A stretch of DNA of 64,000 bases, taken from Mobiluncus sp963511525. Its GTDB lineage: Bacteria > Actinomycetota > Actinomycetes > Actinomycetales > Actinomycetaceae. Positions 43,756 to 52,199 of the stretch are shown one piece after another (position 1 is the first letter of the stretch; each line of letters opens with the position of its first letter). A program made the translations under genes and the position numbers. Below the pieces are notes generated by a model. The model was not told the DNA's origin, made no database searches, and worked only from the letters and a program-made list of their open reading frames with translations. Location of the stretch: positions 62,001 through 126,000 of the forward strand of contig NZ_CAUPIY010000002.1 in NCBI RefSeq assembly GCF_963511525.1. The letters are read 5' to 3'.

Positions 43756-46095
43756 CTATTTGGTACGTGCTGTCGGGGCAGCCGAAATGGATTGCAGGGT
43801 TACAAAGACCTGGTTAATTTGCTCCTGTGACACCGCGCCGGGTCCACCCAGGGCCGTGGCCGTGTGTGCTTGGAGACGCACAATCTCTGCGGCGACGTTC
43901 CCGTTCAAGGAGTTTCCTCGGGCGTTGGGCAACAGCAGAATCGGCCCGTCACTGAGCACCCCGCCAGCTACCGCGTCGACCGGGTTCTTTCCAGAAGCCA
44001 GGTAGACCTGCGCGGAGCCTTTCGGGAACTGGTATTTGCTGATTTCACGAGCCGTCTCGTAGCGGTCGGCGCCAAAGACACGCTCGGAGGCGCGCCCGGC
44101 AGAGGCTTGGGACAAAATCCGATTCGAGACCGCGCCCGGCCCGCCCAAAGCCACGACTTTGGCCGGGTTTATAGCCGCAATCGTTTGGGTCACAACCGCG
44201 GGCAGCTTGCCTTTAGTGGGGACCAAGATGACCGGTCCGGCCGTCAGCGAACCGGCCGCCAACGCGTCTATGCCTTGTGACATTTCCGCCAGGAATACGG
44301 CACTGGCCGGCCGGGTTTCCGCAGCGTGACGGGCAATGAGGGCAGAAGTCTCCACCCGGTCGCGGCCTCCGATACGCTCGGTAGCCACCCCCGCCGCCAC
44401 AGTGTTCAATACCGCGTTACTCACCGCTCCGGGACCGCCCAAAGCGACCACCTTCGTGGCTTTCGCTTCCCGCACGTAGTTCGCGACCGCCGCTTGGGCA
44501 TCCCGTTTGTCCAGCACCAGCACAATCGGGCCATCCGTGAGCGACCCACCGGCCAGCGCATCAGCGGTATTCACCCCGTTGGCCACGTAAACCGTACCCG
44601 AACCCTGCGGGAAAGCGTGCCGGGCAATCTCAATAGAAGTGCCCACGCGGTCTGCGCCCGCCAAAGCTATCGGGGTGCCGGCATTAATCTGTTTTTGCTG
44701 GAGCAGAGTGTAATCGGGTACCTTAATCGGTTCGTCCGGTTGGGAAACGTATTCCGCAACCATCTGGCGCAGCGTCGGCAGGAATTCGTAAAAGGCGTTG
44801 CCGGGGCAGGCGGTGGCACCAACGTCACGGTGTCCCGAGATGACCGGCACAGTGATGGTTCCTTTGCCTTTGTGGATTGTGGTCTGAAGTTCCAAGGGAT
44901 CCAGGCCGGTGGGCTTAAGTTTGTAGGCAATAACGCGAGACACCGTGTCTACCGCCGCGTCCGAGGGGCGGAAATCAGTGTAATTGCCCAGCACGGAAAT
45001 CCCGAAAGTCCAGGCGTTCACGCCCGAGGCATGGGCGCCGATGGTGTTGTAGTGCCAGAAATCGCCGGCACGCCCCTGCCAAGCGCGCCCAAAGTTATCC
45101 ACCAGCACGTTGTAGCCGATGTCTCCCCACTTCAGACTGATGGCATGGTAGCGGTAGATGGAACGCAGGATGCTGGGAACCGCTTCGGGGCTGTAGTCGT
45201 TGGCGGTGGCCGTGTGGTGCACGACCGCCCCCGTTACCTCGCCGCGAGAGGCTCGCCAACTCCGCCAAGATTCGTTAGCGCCCCAATCTGACCGAGTGAA
45301 CACGGTGGAGGGCTGACCGGTAGCGGGTACTTTCGTCCACTTGTTTTCAACGTTTGAGGGAGGAATGACTTTGTTGCCGGCATCGTCCTGATTGTCTTTA
45401 GTGGCGTTGGGGTCGCCGCCGTCCGGTCCGCTGGCTTGTCCCGGGGCAACAACACGGGTAGGCGTTTTCGCGGAGACGAAAGCATGAGTGTAGCCCCGAT
45501 CGTTCAGGGCGTAGTTTTGGTCGGCTTGACGGGTACCGGGGTCGATGACCTCAACTTTGGGTTGGAAACCTCCCGTCGAGTCAGCCAGCACCACCGCTAC
45601 CTCGGCTTTAGCCGCGTTGGACACAATCCATGGCTCGCTGGCCGCAATGGAACCATCCTTACTGGATTCGAAGTCATCGCCGATAGTTTGCCAGGCCGAC
45701 CACACGCCGCCCTGCAGGTAGCGTCCCAGAACCGCCAAGGGTTGAGGTCCGTCTGCCGGCCACTGCACCCCCACCAACGACACCGCGGACTTGAGGTCTA
45801 CGCGTGATACCTGCTGCTTTGTGCCGGTGCTCGGGTTCGACTCGACGTGTCGAGACTGGGTCACCAGACCGCTGCCCCCTAAATGGGTCACTTCCCCGCG
45901 CAGGGAGGCCTGGAATTGGGCAACGTGGGCACCAAGTTCCGACCCGCTTAAACCGGGCAGGGAGGTCGCGGTGGAAAAATCCGTGCTATAAGCATCGCTC
46001 GGTGCCGTATCCCCTCCGGAAGTCGGGGCCGCGAGGGCCGGGCTGGCCAACAGACACAGGGCGGACAGCGCCCCCAAGATAACGTACTTAGGCAT
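43756..46095 (-). CDS. secreted N-acetylmuramoyl-L-alanine amidase with three CWB2 cell-wall-binding repeats
   Basis: 779-aa secreted protein. Signal peptide ~1-22 (cut near ALAAP). Residues ~25-200 form an N-terminal region with a VEVIDPGTRQA segment common in actinobacterial PGRP proteins. Residues ~266-450 are an amidase_2/PGRP domain: FTRSDWGAN, VVHHTA (zinc His), GISVLGNY, and ISGHRDVGATACPG with the second metal His and Cys, so it should cut muramoyl-L-alanine bonds. Residues ~475-775 hold three cell_wall_binding_2 repeats (AGADRVGTSIEIA, GGRDRVETSALIA, GADRYETAREIS), known in clostridia to hold proteins on anionic wall polymers. ATG 46095 has GGAG 7 nt upstream; four earlier residues are not supported. 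Confidence 0.93.
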   Translation of the reverse strand: MPKYVILGALSALCLLASPALAAPTSGGDTAPSDAYSTDFSTATSLPGLSGSELGAHVAQFQASLRGEVTHLGGSGLVTQSRHVESNPSTGTKQQVSRVDLKSAVSLVGVQWPADGPQPLAVLGRYLQGGVWSAWQTIGDDFESSKDGSIAASEPWIVSNAAKAEVAVVLADSTGGFQPKVEVIDPGTRQADQNYALNDRGYTHAFVSAKTPTRVVAPGQASGPDGGDPNATKDNQDDAGNKVIPPSNVENKWTKVPATGQPSTVFTRSDWGANESWRSWRASRGEVTGAVVHHTATANDYSPEAVPSILRSIYRYHAISLKWGDIGYNVLVDNFGRAWQGRAGDFWHYNTIGAHASGVNAWTFGISVLGNYTDFRPSDAAVDTVSRVIAYKLKPTGLDPLELQTTIHKGKGTITVPVISGHRDVGATACPGNAFYEFLPTLRQMVAEYVSQPDEPIKVPDYTLLQQKQINAGTPIALAGADRVGTSIEIARHAFPQGSGTVYVANGVNTADALAGGSLTDGPIVLVLDKRDAQAAVANYVREAKATKVVALGGPGAVSNAVLNTVAAGVATERIGGRDRVETSALIARHAAETRPASAVFLAEMSQGIDALAAGSLTAGPVILVPTKGKLPAVVTQTIAAINPAKVVALGGPGAVSNRILSQASAGRASERVFGADRYETAREISKYQFPKGSAQVYLASGKNPVDAVAGGVLSDGPILLLPNARGNSLNGNVAAEIVRLQAHTATALGGPGAVSQEQINQVFVTLQSISAAPTARTK

Positions 46096-46218
46096 TACTA
46101 ACTCCAATCAACACTGCACAATAGCTTTTCCGATTTTTTCACCTGTGTCCAGATTAAGTCTCGGAAACCACAAAATTATCATGCGTTTTGATATTCTTTG
46201 ATGCTTAATTTTCACATC

Positions 46219-46232
46219 AGTAACAATAGTAA
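46219..46232. promoter_or_regulatory. GTAAC-N4-GTAAC direct repeat between amidase and GT2 genes
   Basis: Two GTAAC units separated by AATA in an AT-rich stretch, about 125 bp before the amidase start and 90 bp before the divergent GT2. It is similar to the tandem unit upstream of whiB but has shorter spacing. An OmpR-type regulator site is possible. Confidence 0.25.
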
Positions 46233-46307
46233 CACATTCTGTAGGCGTGCCCCGCACATTTTTTGCCTCACGATAAATCTGCTTTCACGCAACCCGCCCA
46301 CCCATGA

Positions 46308-46313
46308 CACAAT
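46308..46313 (+). promoter_or_regulatory. -10 hexamer CACAAT, leaderless type
   Basis: CACAAT exactly 6 nt before GTG 46320; no Shine-Dalgarno site. The first base deviates from the TANNNT consensus. Confidence 0.35.
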
Positions 46314-46319
46314 AGAGAC

Positions 46320-47051
46320 GTGAGTGAAAACGGGAATACTAGCGCCCCCGCCGGGTCTGACACCACCGCCCGGCACGCCGGCCAGGAAGTCGCCCTGATA
46401 ATCCCGATTTATAACGAAGGCCCCGTCATCACCGAGGTCTTGCAGGAAGCCAAAAAAATCTTCCCTTACCTCATCTGTGTTGACGACGGTTCTAACGACG
46501 ATTCCGCCGCCTTGGCTCGTGGGGCCGGCGCCACCGTCCTGACCCACGCTATCAACTTGGGACAAGGCGCCGCCCTGCAGACCGGAATCACCTACTTCCT
46601 GCAAGCCACCGACCTTCCCTACGTCGCAACTTTCGACGCCGACGGACAACACCAAACCGATGACGTCGTTTCCATGTGGAAACGCGCCAAAACAGACGAA
46701 CTCGACATCATCTTTGGTTCCCGGTTTTTGTCCGAAAGGCAAGAAATGGGTGCCGCCAAGCGTATCGTGCTGAAAACCGCCGCCTGGGCCACCGCCCGCA
46801 CGACCCACATGGAGCTTACCGACGCTCACAACGGACTGCGACTGCTGTCACGCCGGGCGGCGGGCACGTTGAATCTAAAGCAAAACCGTATGGCCCACGC
46901 TTCGGAAATCGTGGCGCAGCTGGGCAAAAGCGGTCTGCCCTGGGCGGAAATGCCGGTCCATATCCGCTACACAGACTATTCCAAAGCCAAGGGTCAATCC
47001 CTGTGGAACTCGATAAACATCGTCATGGATTTAGTTATGGGGGTGCGCTGA
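46320..47051 (+). CDS. GT2 polyprenyl-phosphate glycosyltransferase (GacI-like)
   Basis: 243-aa GT2 enzyme of the dolichyl-phosphate-mannose-synthase type: VALIIPIYNEGPVITEVLQEA, LICVDDGSNDDSA, INLGQGAALQTGI and FDADGQHQTDD with the DxD motif. No membrane anchor of its own. It is followed 1 bp later by a DUF2304 protein, the same pair as streptococcal GacI/GacJ, where GacI makes undecaprenyl-phosphate-GlcNAc for side-chain decoration of the rhamnan. GTG start, probably leaderless. Confidence 0.88.
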   Translation: MSENGNTSAPAGSDTTARHAGQEVALIIPIYNEGPVITEVLQEAKKIFPYLICVDDGSNDDSAALARGAGATVLTHAINLGQGAALQTGITYFLQATDLPYVATFDADGQHQTDDVVSMWKRAKTDELDIIFGSRFLSERQEMGAAKRIVLKTAAWATARTTHMELTDAHNGLRLLSRRAAGTLNLKQNRMAHASEIVAQLGKSGLPWAEMPVHIRYTDYSKAKGQSLWNSINIVMDLVMGVR

Positions 47052-47052
47052 C

Positions 47053-47505
47053 ATGGGTGTTTTCACAAGTGTTGCCGGGCTGGTTCCCGCGCAGGTTCCG
47101 ACACTGCTGGCTTGGGCCGCGGCCGGCCAATGGGGTATCAAGATTGTCCTGTTAGTTGTGGTCGCGGTGGGGCTGGCTTACGTGTCCCGCCTACAAGGAG
47201 CCCGTAACCTGGCATTGCGGCGTATCCTGGCGCTGCTGTTCGCGGTTTTGGCGGCGGTGGCAATCATCTATCCGCCGGTGATTTCCGCGGTTGCGGCGTT
47301 CCTCGGCGTGGGGCGCGGCACTGATTTGCTGCTGTATCTGCTAGTGATTGTGGTGTTGGCGACCTGGCTGGTGCAGTGGCGTTACAACATCGCTGTCCAG
47401 GCGCGCTTGACCAAACTGACCCGGGCTCTGGCCTTGGCAGAAGCGCGGCTCACCAACCCTAACGACGAGCCAAAACCCGATACCGCAGCCGCAGACCCCA
47501 GCTAA
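47053..47505 (+). CDS. DUF2304 small membrane protein (GacJ-like)
   Basis: 150-aa protein with three to four membrane segments and a helical Lys/Ala-rich C-terminus (RYNIAVQARLTKLTRALALAEARL). DUF2304 proteins accompany GT2 polyprenyl-phosphate sugar synthases; streptococcal GacJ increases GacI activity. One bp separates it from the GT2. Its 3' end overlaps the convergent glycosyltransferase gene by about 47 bp, so one of the two C-termini may be less constrained. Confidence 0.87.
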   Translation: MGVFTSVAGLVPAQVPTLLAWAAAGQWGIKIVLLVVVAVGLAYVSRLQGARNLALRRILALLFAVLAAVAIIYPPVISAVAAFLGVGRGTDLLLYLLVIVVLATWLVQWRYNIAVQARLTKLTRALALAEARLTNPNDEPKPDTAAADPS

Positions 47506-48385
47506 TCAACACCAGCAACGGCGAGACATACGGACGGTCTGCATAAAGCCGGTCTAGGAAAATCCGTGCCGAATTGTGGTGGGCTCGCAAAACCCGTAGA
47601 TTGCGTTTCTGACCCGCCCCCAACGTCTTGTTACCGGTCGTAGCCCCCTGCTCGTGTATCGCCACGGCACTGCCTACGAATAGCGCCCCACGTCCCAGAA
47701 AACGCCGTGCCCGCCAGGCTAAGTCCATATCTTCAAAGTACATAAAGTAAGCCGGGTCGAAACCGCCCAGCTGCTCCCAATCCGCGCGGCGAATCAGGAT
47801 ACACGCCCCACTGACCCAGTCCACCTCAGCTGAGCCAGTCCCCTGCCAAGACGACCCCCAATACCGACGGGTCCACGGGTTTCCCGGCCACACCCGCCCC
47901 AGTAGGGCGTGGCCTATCCCTATGGAAATATAGGGAAAAGACCGGCCGGTTGGGTAGCGCGTGCCGGTTTCGTCCACCAGGGCCGGACCGATAACGGCCG
48001 CTGCGGGATGGGCTTCGGCGGCGGCAATCAGGGTGTCCAGAGCGCCGGGGGTCAGGCGCAAATCCGGGTTAGCGAACACCAGCCACGGCTCACTGCCCCC
48101 AAAGTCAGAACCAAAATTATTACCTGCTCCGAATCCCGGATTGCCCGGCAAAGATCGGTATTCCGCCCCGAATTCTTGGCAGGCTGTTACCACCGCGGAA
48201 TCACAGTACTCCGAGTTGTCCACCACCACAGTGTGAATTACCTGATGGGAGGCTTCGGAAAGGCTCTGTAACAGTCCGCGAATCCCCTCCCCGCAGTGGT
48301 AAGCAACCGTCACCACACGGATGGCCGGGCGGGCATCACTGGGCATCTGGGACGGACTGGTGGGGGCTGCGGACACACTTGACAC
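47459..48385 (-). CDS. GT2-family rhamnosyltransferase (WbbL-like)
   Basis: 308-aa GT2 enzyme: IRVVTVAYHCGEGIRGLLQSL, VVVDNSEYCDS, PGNPGFGAGNNFG, VFANPDLRLTPGALDTLI and YFMYFEDMDLAWRARRFLG. This is the pattern of dTDP-rhamnose:polyprenyl-linked acceptor rhamnosyltransferases such as WbbL. GTG 48385 was chosen since GGGAGG lies 7 nt upstream. It is a single minus-strand gene between GacI/J-like and LCP genes and could start the rhamnan on its lipid primer; that role is inferred. Confidence 0.87.
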   Translation of the reverse strand: MSSVSAAPTSPSQMPSDARPAIRVVTVAYHCGEGIRGLLQSLSEASHQVIHTVVVDNSEYCDSAVVTACQEFGAEYRSLPGNPGFGAGNNFGSDFGGSEPWLVFANPDLRLTPGALDTLIAAAEAHPAAAVIGPALVDETGTRYPTGRSFPYISIGIGHALLGRVWPGNPWTRRYWGSSWQGTGSAEVDWVSGACILIRRADWEQLGGFDPAYFMYFEDMDLAWRARRFLGRGALFVGSAVAIHEQGATTGNKTLGAGQKRNLRVLRAHHNSARIFLDRLYADRPYVSPLLVLISWGLRLRYRVLARR

Positions 48386-48472
48386 GAAATTTCCCTCCCT
48401 GGCACACAAAAAAAACTAGCAAAATCATCGGTTCCGGCACGGCCGTGCCAGGAAATGCCCGACGCTTAAGTC

Positions 48473-48478
48473 TACAAT
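48473..48478 (+). promoter_or_regulatory. -10 hexamer TACAAT of the first LCP gene, leaderless type
   Basis: TACAAT exactly 6 nt before GTG 48485; no Shine-Dalgarno site. Confidence 0.5.
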
Positions 48479-48484
48479 GGCTGG

Positions 48485-49963
48485 GTGTCATCAAAGCACC
48501 ACCCTATTGCCTCGCACGCCGCCGCTCTGACGCGCCCGCGGCGAGGGTTGCGCATTTTGAGTCTCGTCGTAGTGTTCTTGGCGATTTTCAGCCTGAGCTT
48601 CGCTGGCCTGGTTAATGCCGATATTTCCTCGTGGACCAAGAAAGTGAACCTAAACGCTTTCCTGGACGACAATCGCAAAGAGAAAGACCTCCCGAATGAC
48701 AGTTTCGCGAACCGTGACTTGAACGTACTGGTCATCGGTTCAGACCATCGGGCACAGAAGGAATATGACGAGACGGGCCGACGGATCACCGGAATGCGCT
48801 CGGACACGACCATGGTGGCACACATCAGCGCGGACCGCACCCGCGTGGAAGTCATGTCTATTCCGCGCGACCTGATGGTAAAACGCCCGGCTTGTCTGCG
48901 CGCTGACGGGAAAACCGAGCCCGCCAGCTCAGGTTACGTCCAGTTCAACTCCATTTTTGCCCTGCTGGGACAGGACGAGGACGTGGCCGCCGCCACGGCT
49001 TGCACCATGAAAACAGTCGAACAGCTGACCGGGATTTTCCTTGATGAATTCGTAGTAGTTGACTTTGATGGTTTTGAAAATATGGTTGCCGCGTTGGGTG
49101 GAGTGCCGATTTGTCTGGAAGAAAAGATGAAAGACAGCAAGGGCACCATTGACCTCCCCGCCGGATGCCAAACCCTGAACCCCCAACAGGCCCTCGGTTT
49201 TGCCCGAGCCCGCTACGGGGTGGGCGACGGCTCGGACATTTCCCGGATTGGCCGCCAACAGCAGCTGATCGGCGCCATGATGAAAGAAGCCAAGAGCCGC
49301 AATATGCTCACCGATCTGCCTTCGCTTTATGCATTCCTAAAGGCAGGAATGAAGTCCCTCACCACCTCTGAAAACTTCGGCAACGCCAAAAATCTGGGCG
49401 GATTGGCGCTGTCTCTATCGAAAATCAAGCCCAGCAACATCCGCTTTTACACCCTGCCGTTCGGGGAATATGCCCCTGACCGGGCCCGCGTGGCGGTGGC
49501 GGACAACGCCGAGGAGATGTTCGATGCCCTGCGTTTGGACAAGCGGGTTCCCCTCTATTTCCCCTACCAGGACATGAACGGGGGTCTTCACGAGCCCAGT
49601 GAGCAGGCTCCGACGTCCTCCAACTCGCCTGATTCCGCCAGTTCCGTCGGGTCTGTCCCTTCACAAGGGAGTAGCACCGGTCGCACCGGAGGCTCACCTT
49701 CCCGGGGGACAAACGGGACGAGCGGGACTAACGGGACGAGCGGGACCAATTTTGCTCACTCTGGACAAACCGCGGGAGGCTCGGCGAACAGCGGCTCTGC
49801 CGACAACGACGCGGGCAACACTGAAGCCCCGGCACATAACTCAGGCACTGCGGACAATCCGAACTCGGCCGGTACGGGCGAAACGGGAGGAGACTCTGCC
49901 AATAACGCCCCATCTGGGGAAGCGCCCGGAGGTAGCGGCTCGTGGCAGAATCCCCAGCAATGA
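48485..49963 (+). CDS. LytR-CpsA-Psr (LCP) family wall-polymer ligase
   Basis: 492-aa membrane-anchored protein expected to transfer lipid-linked glycans to peptidoglycan outside the cell. One N-terminal membrane segment (~24-43), then the LCP domain: LNVLVIGSDHRAQ, MRSDTTMVAHISADRTRVEVMSIPRDLMV with the lipid-phosphate-binding Asp/Arg residues, GVPICLEEKMKD, and FARARYGVGDGSDISRIGRQQQLI with the arginine cluster. The last ~120 residues are low-complexity (GTNGTSGTN repeats, then Gly/Asn/Ala/Ser-rich) and may span the wall. GTG start, probably leaderless. Confidence 0.93.
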   Translation: MSSKHHPIASHAAALTRPRRGLRILSLVVVFLAIFSLSFAGLVNADISSWTKKVNLNAFLDDNRKEKDLPNDSFANRDLNVLVIGSDHRAQKEYDETGRRITGMRSDTTMVAHISADRTRVEVMSIPRDLMVKRPACLRADGKTEPASSGYVQFNSIFALLGQDEDVAAATACTMKTVEQLTGIFLDEFVVVDFDGFENMVAALGGVPICLEEKMKDSKGTIDLPAGCQTLNPQQALGFARARYGVGDGSDISRIGRQQQLIGAMMKEAKSRNMLTDLPSLYAFLKAGMKSLTTSENFGNAKNLGGLALSLSKIKPSNIRFYTLPFGEYAPDRARVAVADNAEEMFDALRLDKRVPLYFPYQDMNGGLHEPSEQAPTSSNSPDSASSVGSVPSQGSSTGRTGGSPSRGTNGTSGTNGTSGTNFAHSGQTAGGSANSGSADNDAGNTEAPAHNSGTADNPNSAGTGETGGDSANNAPSGEAPGGSGSWQNPQQ

Positions 49964-51306
49964 CTTTACCGCCGTCCTTTCCGCCGGGTAGTTCCCGGCC
50001 CAGCCCTGCCCCGGAAAACCCCCAACCAAATCAGTACCAGGCGAACCAGCCGACTTACCCAGCTTTTCCAGGCAGCCAAAGCGCCACAGACCGACCGGAT
50101 TTACGCGCTGCCGTGGTGGTCGGCGGCTCCGCCACTCCATCGACGCAGCGCCAAGGGCTGAGCTATGCGGACTTGGCGCTGCCAGCCGCTTATGCCCCCG
50201 GTTCGGCTGCGAACCACGCCCCTCACACCCCCGGTATTCCCGGCTCTCCCGACACACCCCCGGTGCGGGCGGCTATCCCGAGGCCCGCACCCGACCTGGT
50301 GACCAGCCCAGGACCGCACCGGCCTGCCAGCCGTCCCCATTCTGGCGTCGCCACCCGCAGCTGGCCCAAACGCATCTTCATCACCATCTTGACCCTGGTT
50401 TTAGCGCTGGTTTTGGCCATCGTTTTTTGGGGACTGTTCCTGAACAATCGGGTCAATACGAATATAGGGCGTACCGATGCCTTGAGCGGGGCGGTCGACA
50501 CTCCCGGCACGACCTGGCTCATCGCCGGTTCGGACTCCCGCGAAGGCACCGCCGAGGCGAACAGCGGGGTGGAGGGTCAGCGTTCCGACACAATTCTTTT
50601 GCTGCATCAAGCCACCAACGGAACTGCCATACTGGTTTCCCTGCCGCGCGACACCTATGTCGAAATTCCAGGTCATGGTCATAACAAGCTCAACGCCGCG
50701 TTTTCCGAGGGCGGCCCGGCTCTGCTGGTTTCCACCGTCGAGGGCTTGACCGGACTGACCATCGACCATTACGTGCAAATCGGTTTCAACGGGGTAGCCC
50801 AGGTCGTCGACGGGGTCGGGGGAATCAATCTGTGCTGGGACCAGACGTTTTCCGACCGGATGACGGGGCTGAATTGGCAAGCCGGCTGTCACGACGTGGA
50901 CGGGCCGACCACCCTGTTGTTTGCGCGGATGCGCTACTCCGACCCGCTGGGCGACATCGGGCGCACCCAACGCCAACGCCTGGTCATCAGCTCCACTCTA
51001 AAGAAAGCGCTGAGCCCAGAAGTGCTGATTAATCCCGCCCGGCAAGTGGCGCTGGCAGACGCTGGCGCGGCTGCTCTGACAGTTGATCGTTCTGCCCAGA
51101 CCATGGACATCGGCCGGCTGGCGCTGGCACTGCGGAAGGCCGGGGACGCCGGGCTGCAGGGGGTGCCGCCCATTGCGTCGCTCGGTTACAATCCCGGCGG
51201 CGGCGTGGGCTCGACGGTGAAACTGGACGAGAGCCGCACCCCCGCTTTCTGGGAAGGGTTGCGTAACGGAACCCTCACCCCTGCCGACCTGACCCCGCAG
51301 TTCTAG
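49942..51306 (+). CDS. second LytR-CpsA-Psr (LCP) family protein
   Basis: 454-aa LCP protein. Unusual ~145-aa Pro/Ala/Ser-rich cytoplasmic N-terminus, then a membrane segment (FITILTLVLALVLAIVFWGLFL) and LCP domain: TWLIAGSDSREG, QRSDTILLLHQATNGTAILVSLPRDTYVEIPGHG, KLNAAFSEGG, YVQIGFNGVAQVVDGVGGINLCWD, FARMRYSDPLGDIGRTQRQRLVI. GTG 49942 has GGAGGT 8 nt upstream, preferred over the ATG six codons later that overlaps the previous stop. Tandem LCP genes at the end of the polysaccharide region suit two polymers or redundancy. Confidence 0.93.
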   Translation: MAESPAMTLPPSFPPGSSRPSPAPENPQPNQYQANQPTYPAFPGSQSATDRPDLRAAVVVGGSATPSTQRQGLSYADLALPAAYAPGSAANHAPHTPGIPGSPDTPPVRAAIPRPAPDLVTSPGPHRPASRPHSGVATRSWPKRIFITILTLVLALVLAIVFWGLFLNNRVNTNIGRTDALSGAVDTPGTTWLIAGSDSREGTAEANSGVEGQRSDTILLLHQATNGTAILVSLPRDTYVEIPGHGHNKLNAAFSEGGPALLVSTVEGLTGLTIDHYVQIGFNGVAQVVDGVGGINLCWDQTFSDRMTGLNWQAGCHDVDGPTTLLFARMRYSDPLGDIGRTQRQRLVISSTLKKALSPEVLINPARQVALADAGAAALTVDRSAQTMDIGRLALALRKAGDAGLQGVPPIASLGYNPGGGVGSTVKLDESRTPAFWEGLRNGTLTPADLTPQF

Positions 51307-51652
51307 GTCCGTTGTTTCAACCCCGCTGGTATCGCTCGTTTGGATAGCGAGCGGGGCGTCACTCATTTTGGATAGCCGGCCGGGCGGGGCCTCGCTCGTC
51401 AGCGGGGCGAGAGGAGCGAAGGCGGAGGTACTCGCAGGCGACGCTAGGGGGTGAGGAAAATGCTATGCTCTGCAAGCATTTTCCGAGGGGGGTCTGTGAC
51501 CCCCCAAGTCGCGCGAGACCTCCGCGAGCGACATCTCGCCCACCCAAACCCAGGCGTGAGCGACATCCCACCCAAACCACGATTCTCGTGACACCCGGCC
51601 GAACGCGAGGACGAATGGCGCAATCGCCGCACCGGGCTGCAAACCAGCGGGG
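51307..51652. other. non-coding gap before purE with hairpins and short repeats
   Basis: About 350 bp without a credible gene. Seen here: TTTGGATAGC twice; a perfect 9-bp inverted repeat GAAAATGCT/AGCATTTTC (51456-51483); directly after it a GGGGGGT/ACCCCCC hairpin (51487-51505) without a T-run; and two copies of a GAGCGACATC...CCCACCCAAACC unit (51526-51550 and 51558-51578). It could hold a structured RNA or be decayed repeat DNA. Confidence 0.6.
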
Positions 51653-51658
51653 TAGAAT
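51653..51658 (+). promoter_or_regulatory. -10 hexamer TAGAAT of purE, leaderless type
   Basis: TAGAAT exactly 6 nt before ATG 51665 with no Shine-Dalgarno site. Confidence 0.5.
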
Positions 51659-51664
51659 GACGTT

Positions 51665-52198
51665 ATGAGCGAAGCTGAGAATGCTCCCCTGGTGGGCTTG
51701 GTTATGGGTTCGGATTCCGATTGGGCGACGATGTCGGCCGCCGCGGAGGTGCTGCGCGACTTTGGGATTCCTTTCGAGGCTCGGGTCGTGTCCGCCCACC
51801 GGATGCCTATCGATATGCTGGAGTACGGGACTTCGGCGGAAAAGCGCGGTTTACGGGTGATTATTGCCGGCGCGGGCGGTGCGGCGCACCTGCCGGGGAT
51901 GCTGGCGGCAGCTACTGTCCTGCCGGTCATCGGGGTGCCGGTTCCGTTGAAGCACTTGGAGGGCATGGATTCCCTGCTGTCCATCGTGCAAATGCCCTCC
52001 GGCGTGCCGGTCGCCACCGTTTCTATCGGCAACGCCAAGAACGCCGGCTTGCTGGCCGCCCGCATCTTGGGCGCCGGTGAGGGCCCGGAGGCACAACAGA
52101 TGCGCGAACAGATGTTGAAATATCAAGCCCTGCTGCGCCAGGTAGCCATCGACAAAGGCGAAGCTTTGAAAAACGTGATGGACACGGAGGAGAACTGA
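51665..52198 (+). CDS. purE: 5-(carboxyamino)imidazole ribonucleotide mutase
   Basis: 177-aa purine biosynthesis enzyme rearranging N5-CAIR to CAIR. VMGSDSDWATM (residues 13-23) is the phosphate-binding loop with catalytic Asp, SAHRMP carries the catalytic His, and GAGGAAHLPGMLAAATVLPVIGVP is conserved. Slightly longer C-terminus than usual. Its stop is 1 bp before the TTG start of purK, and the substrate passes between them. Confidence 0.97.
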   Translation: MSEAENAPLVGLVMGSDSDWATMSAAAEVLRDFGIPFEARVVSAHRMPIDMLEYGTSAEKRGLRVIIAGAGGAAHLPGMLAAATVLPVIGVPVPLKHLEGMDSLLSIVQMPSGVPVATVSIGNAKNAGLLAARILGAGEGPEAQQMREQMLKYQALLRQVAIDKGEALKNVMDTEEN

Positions 52199-52199
52199 G

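Noticed and set aside
51359..51799. 146-aa minus-strand frame before and across purE
   Set aside because: Overlaps purE antisense; contains translated repeats; no start signal.
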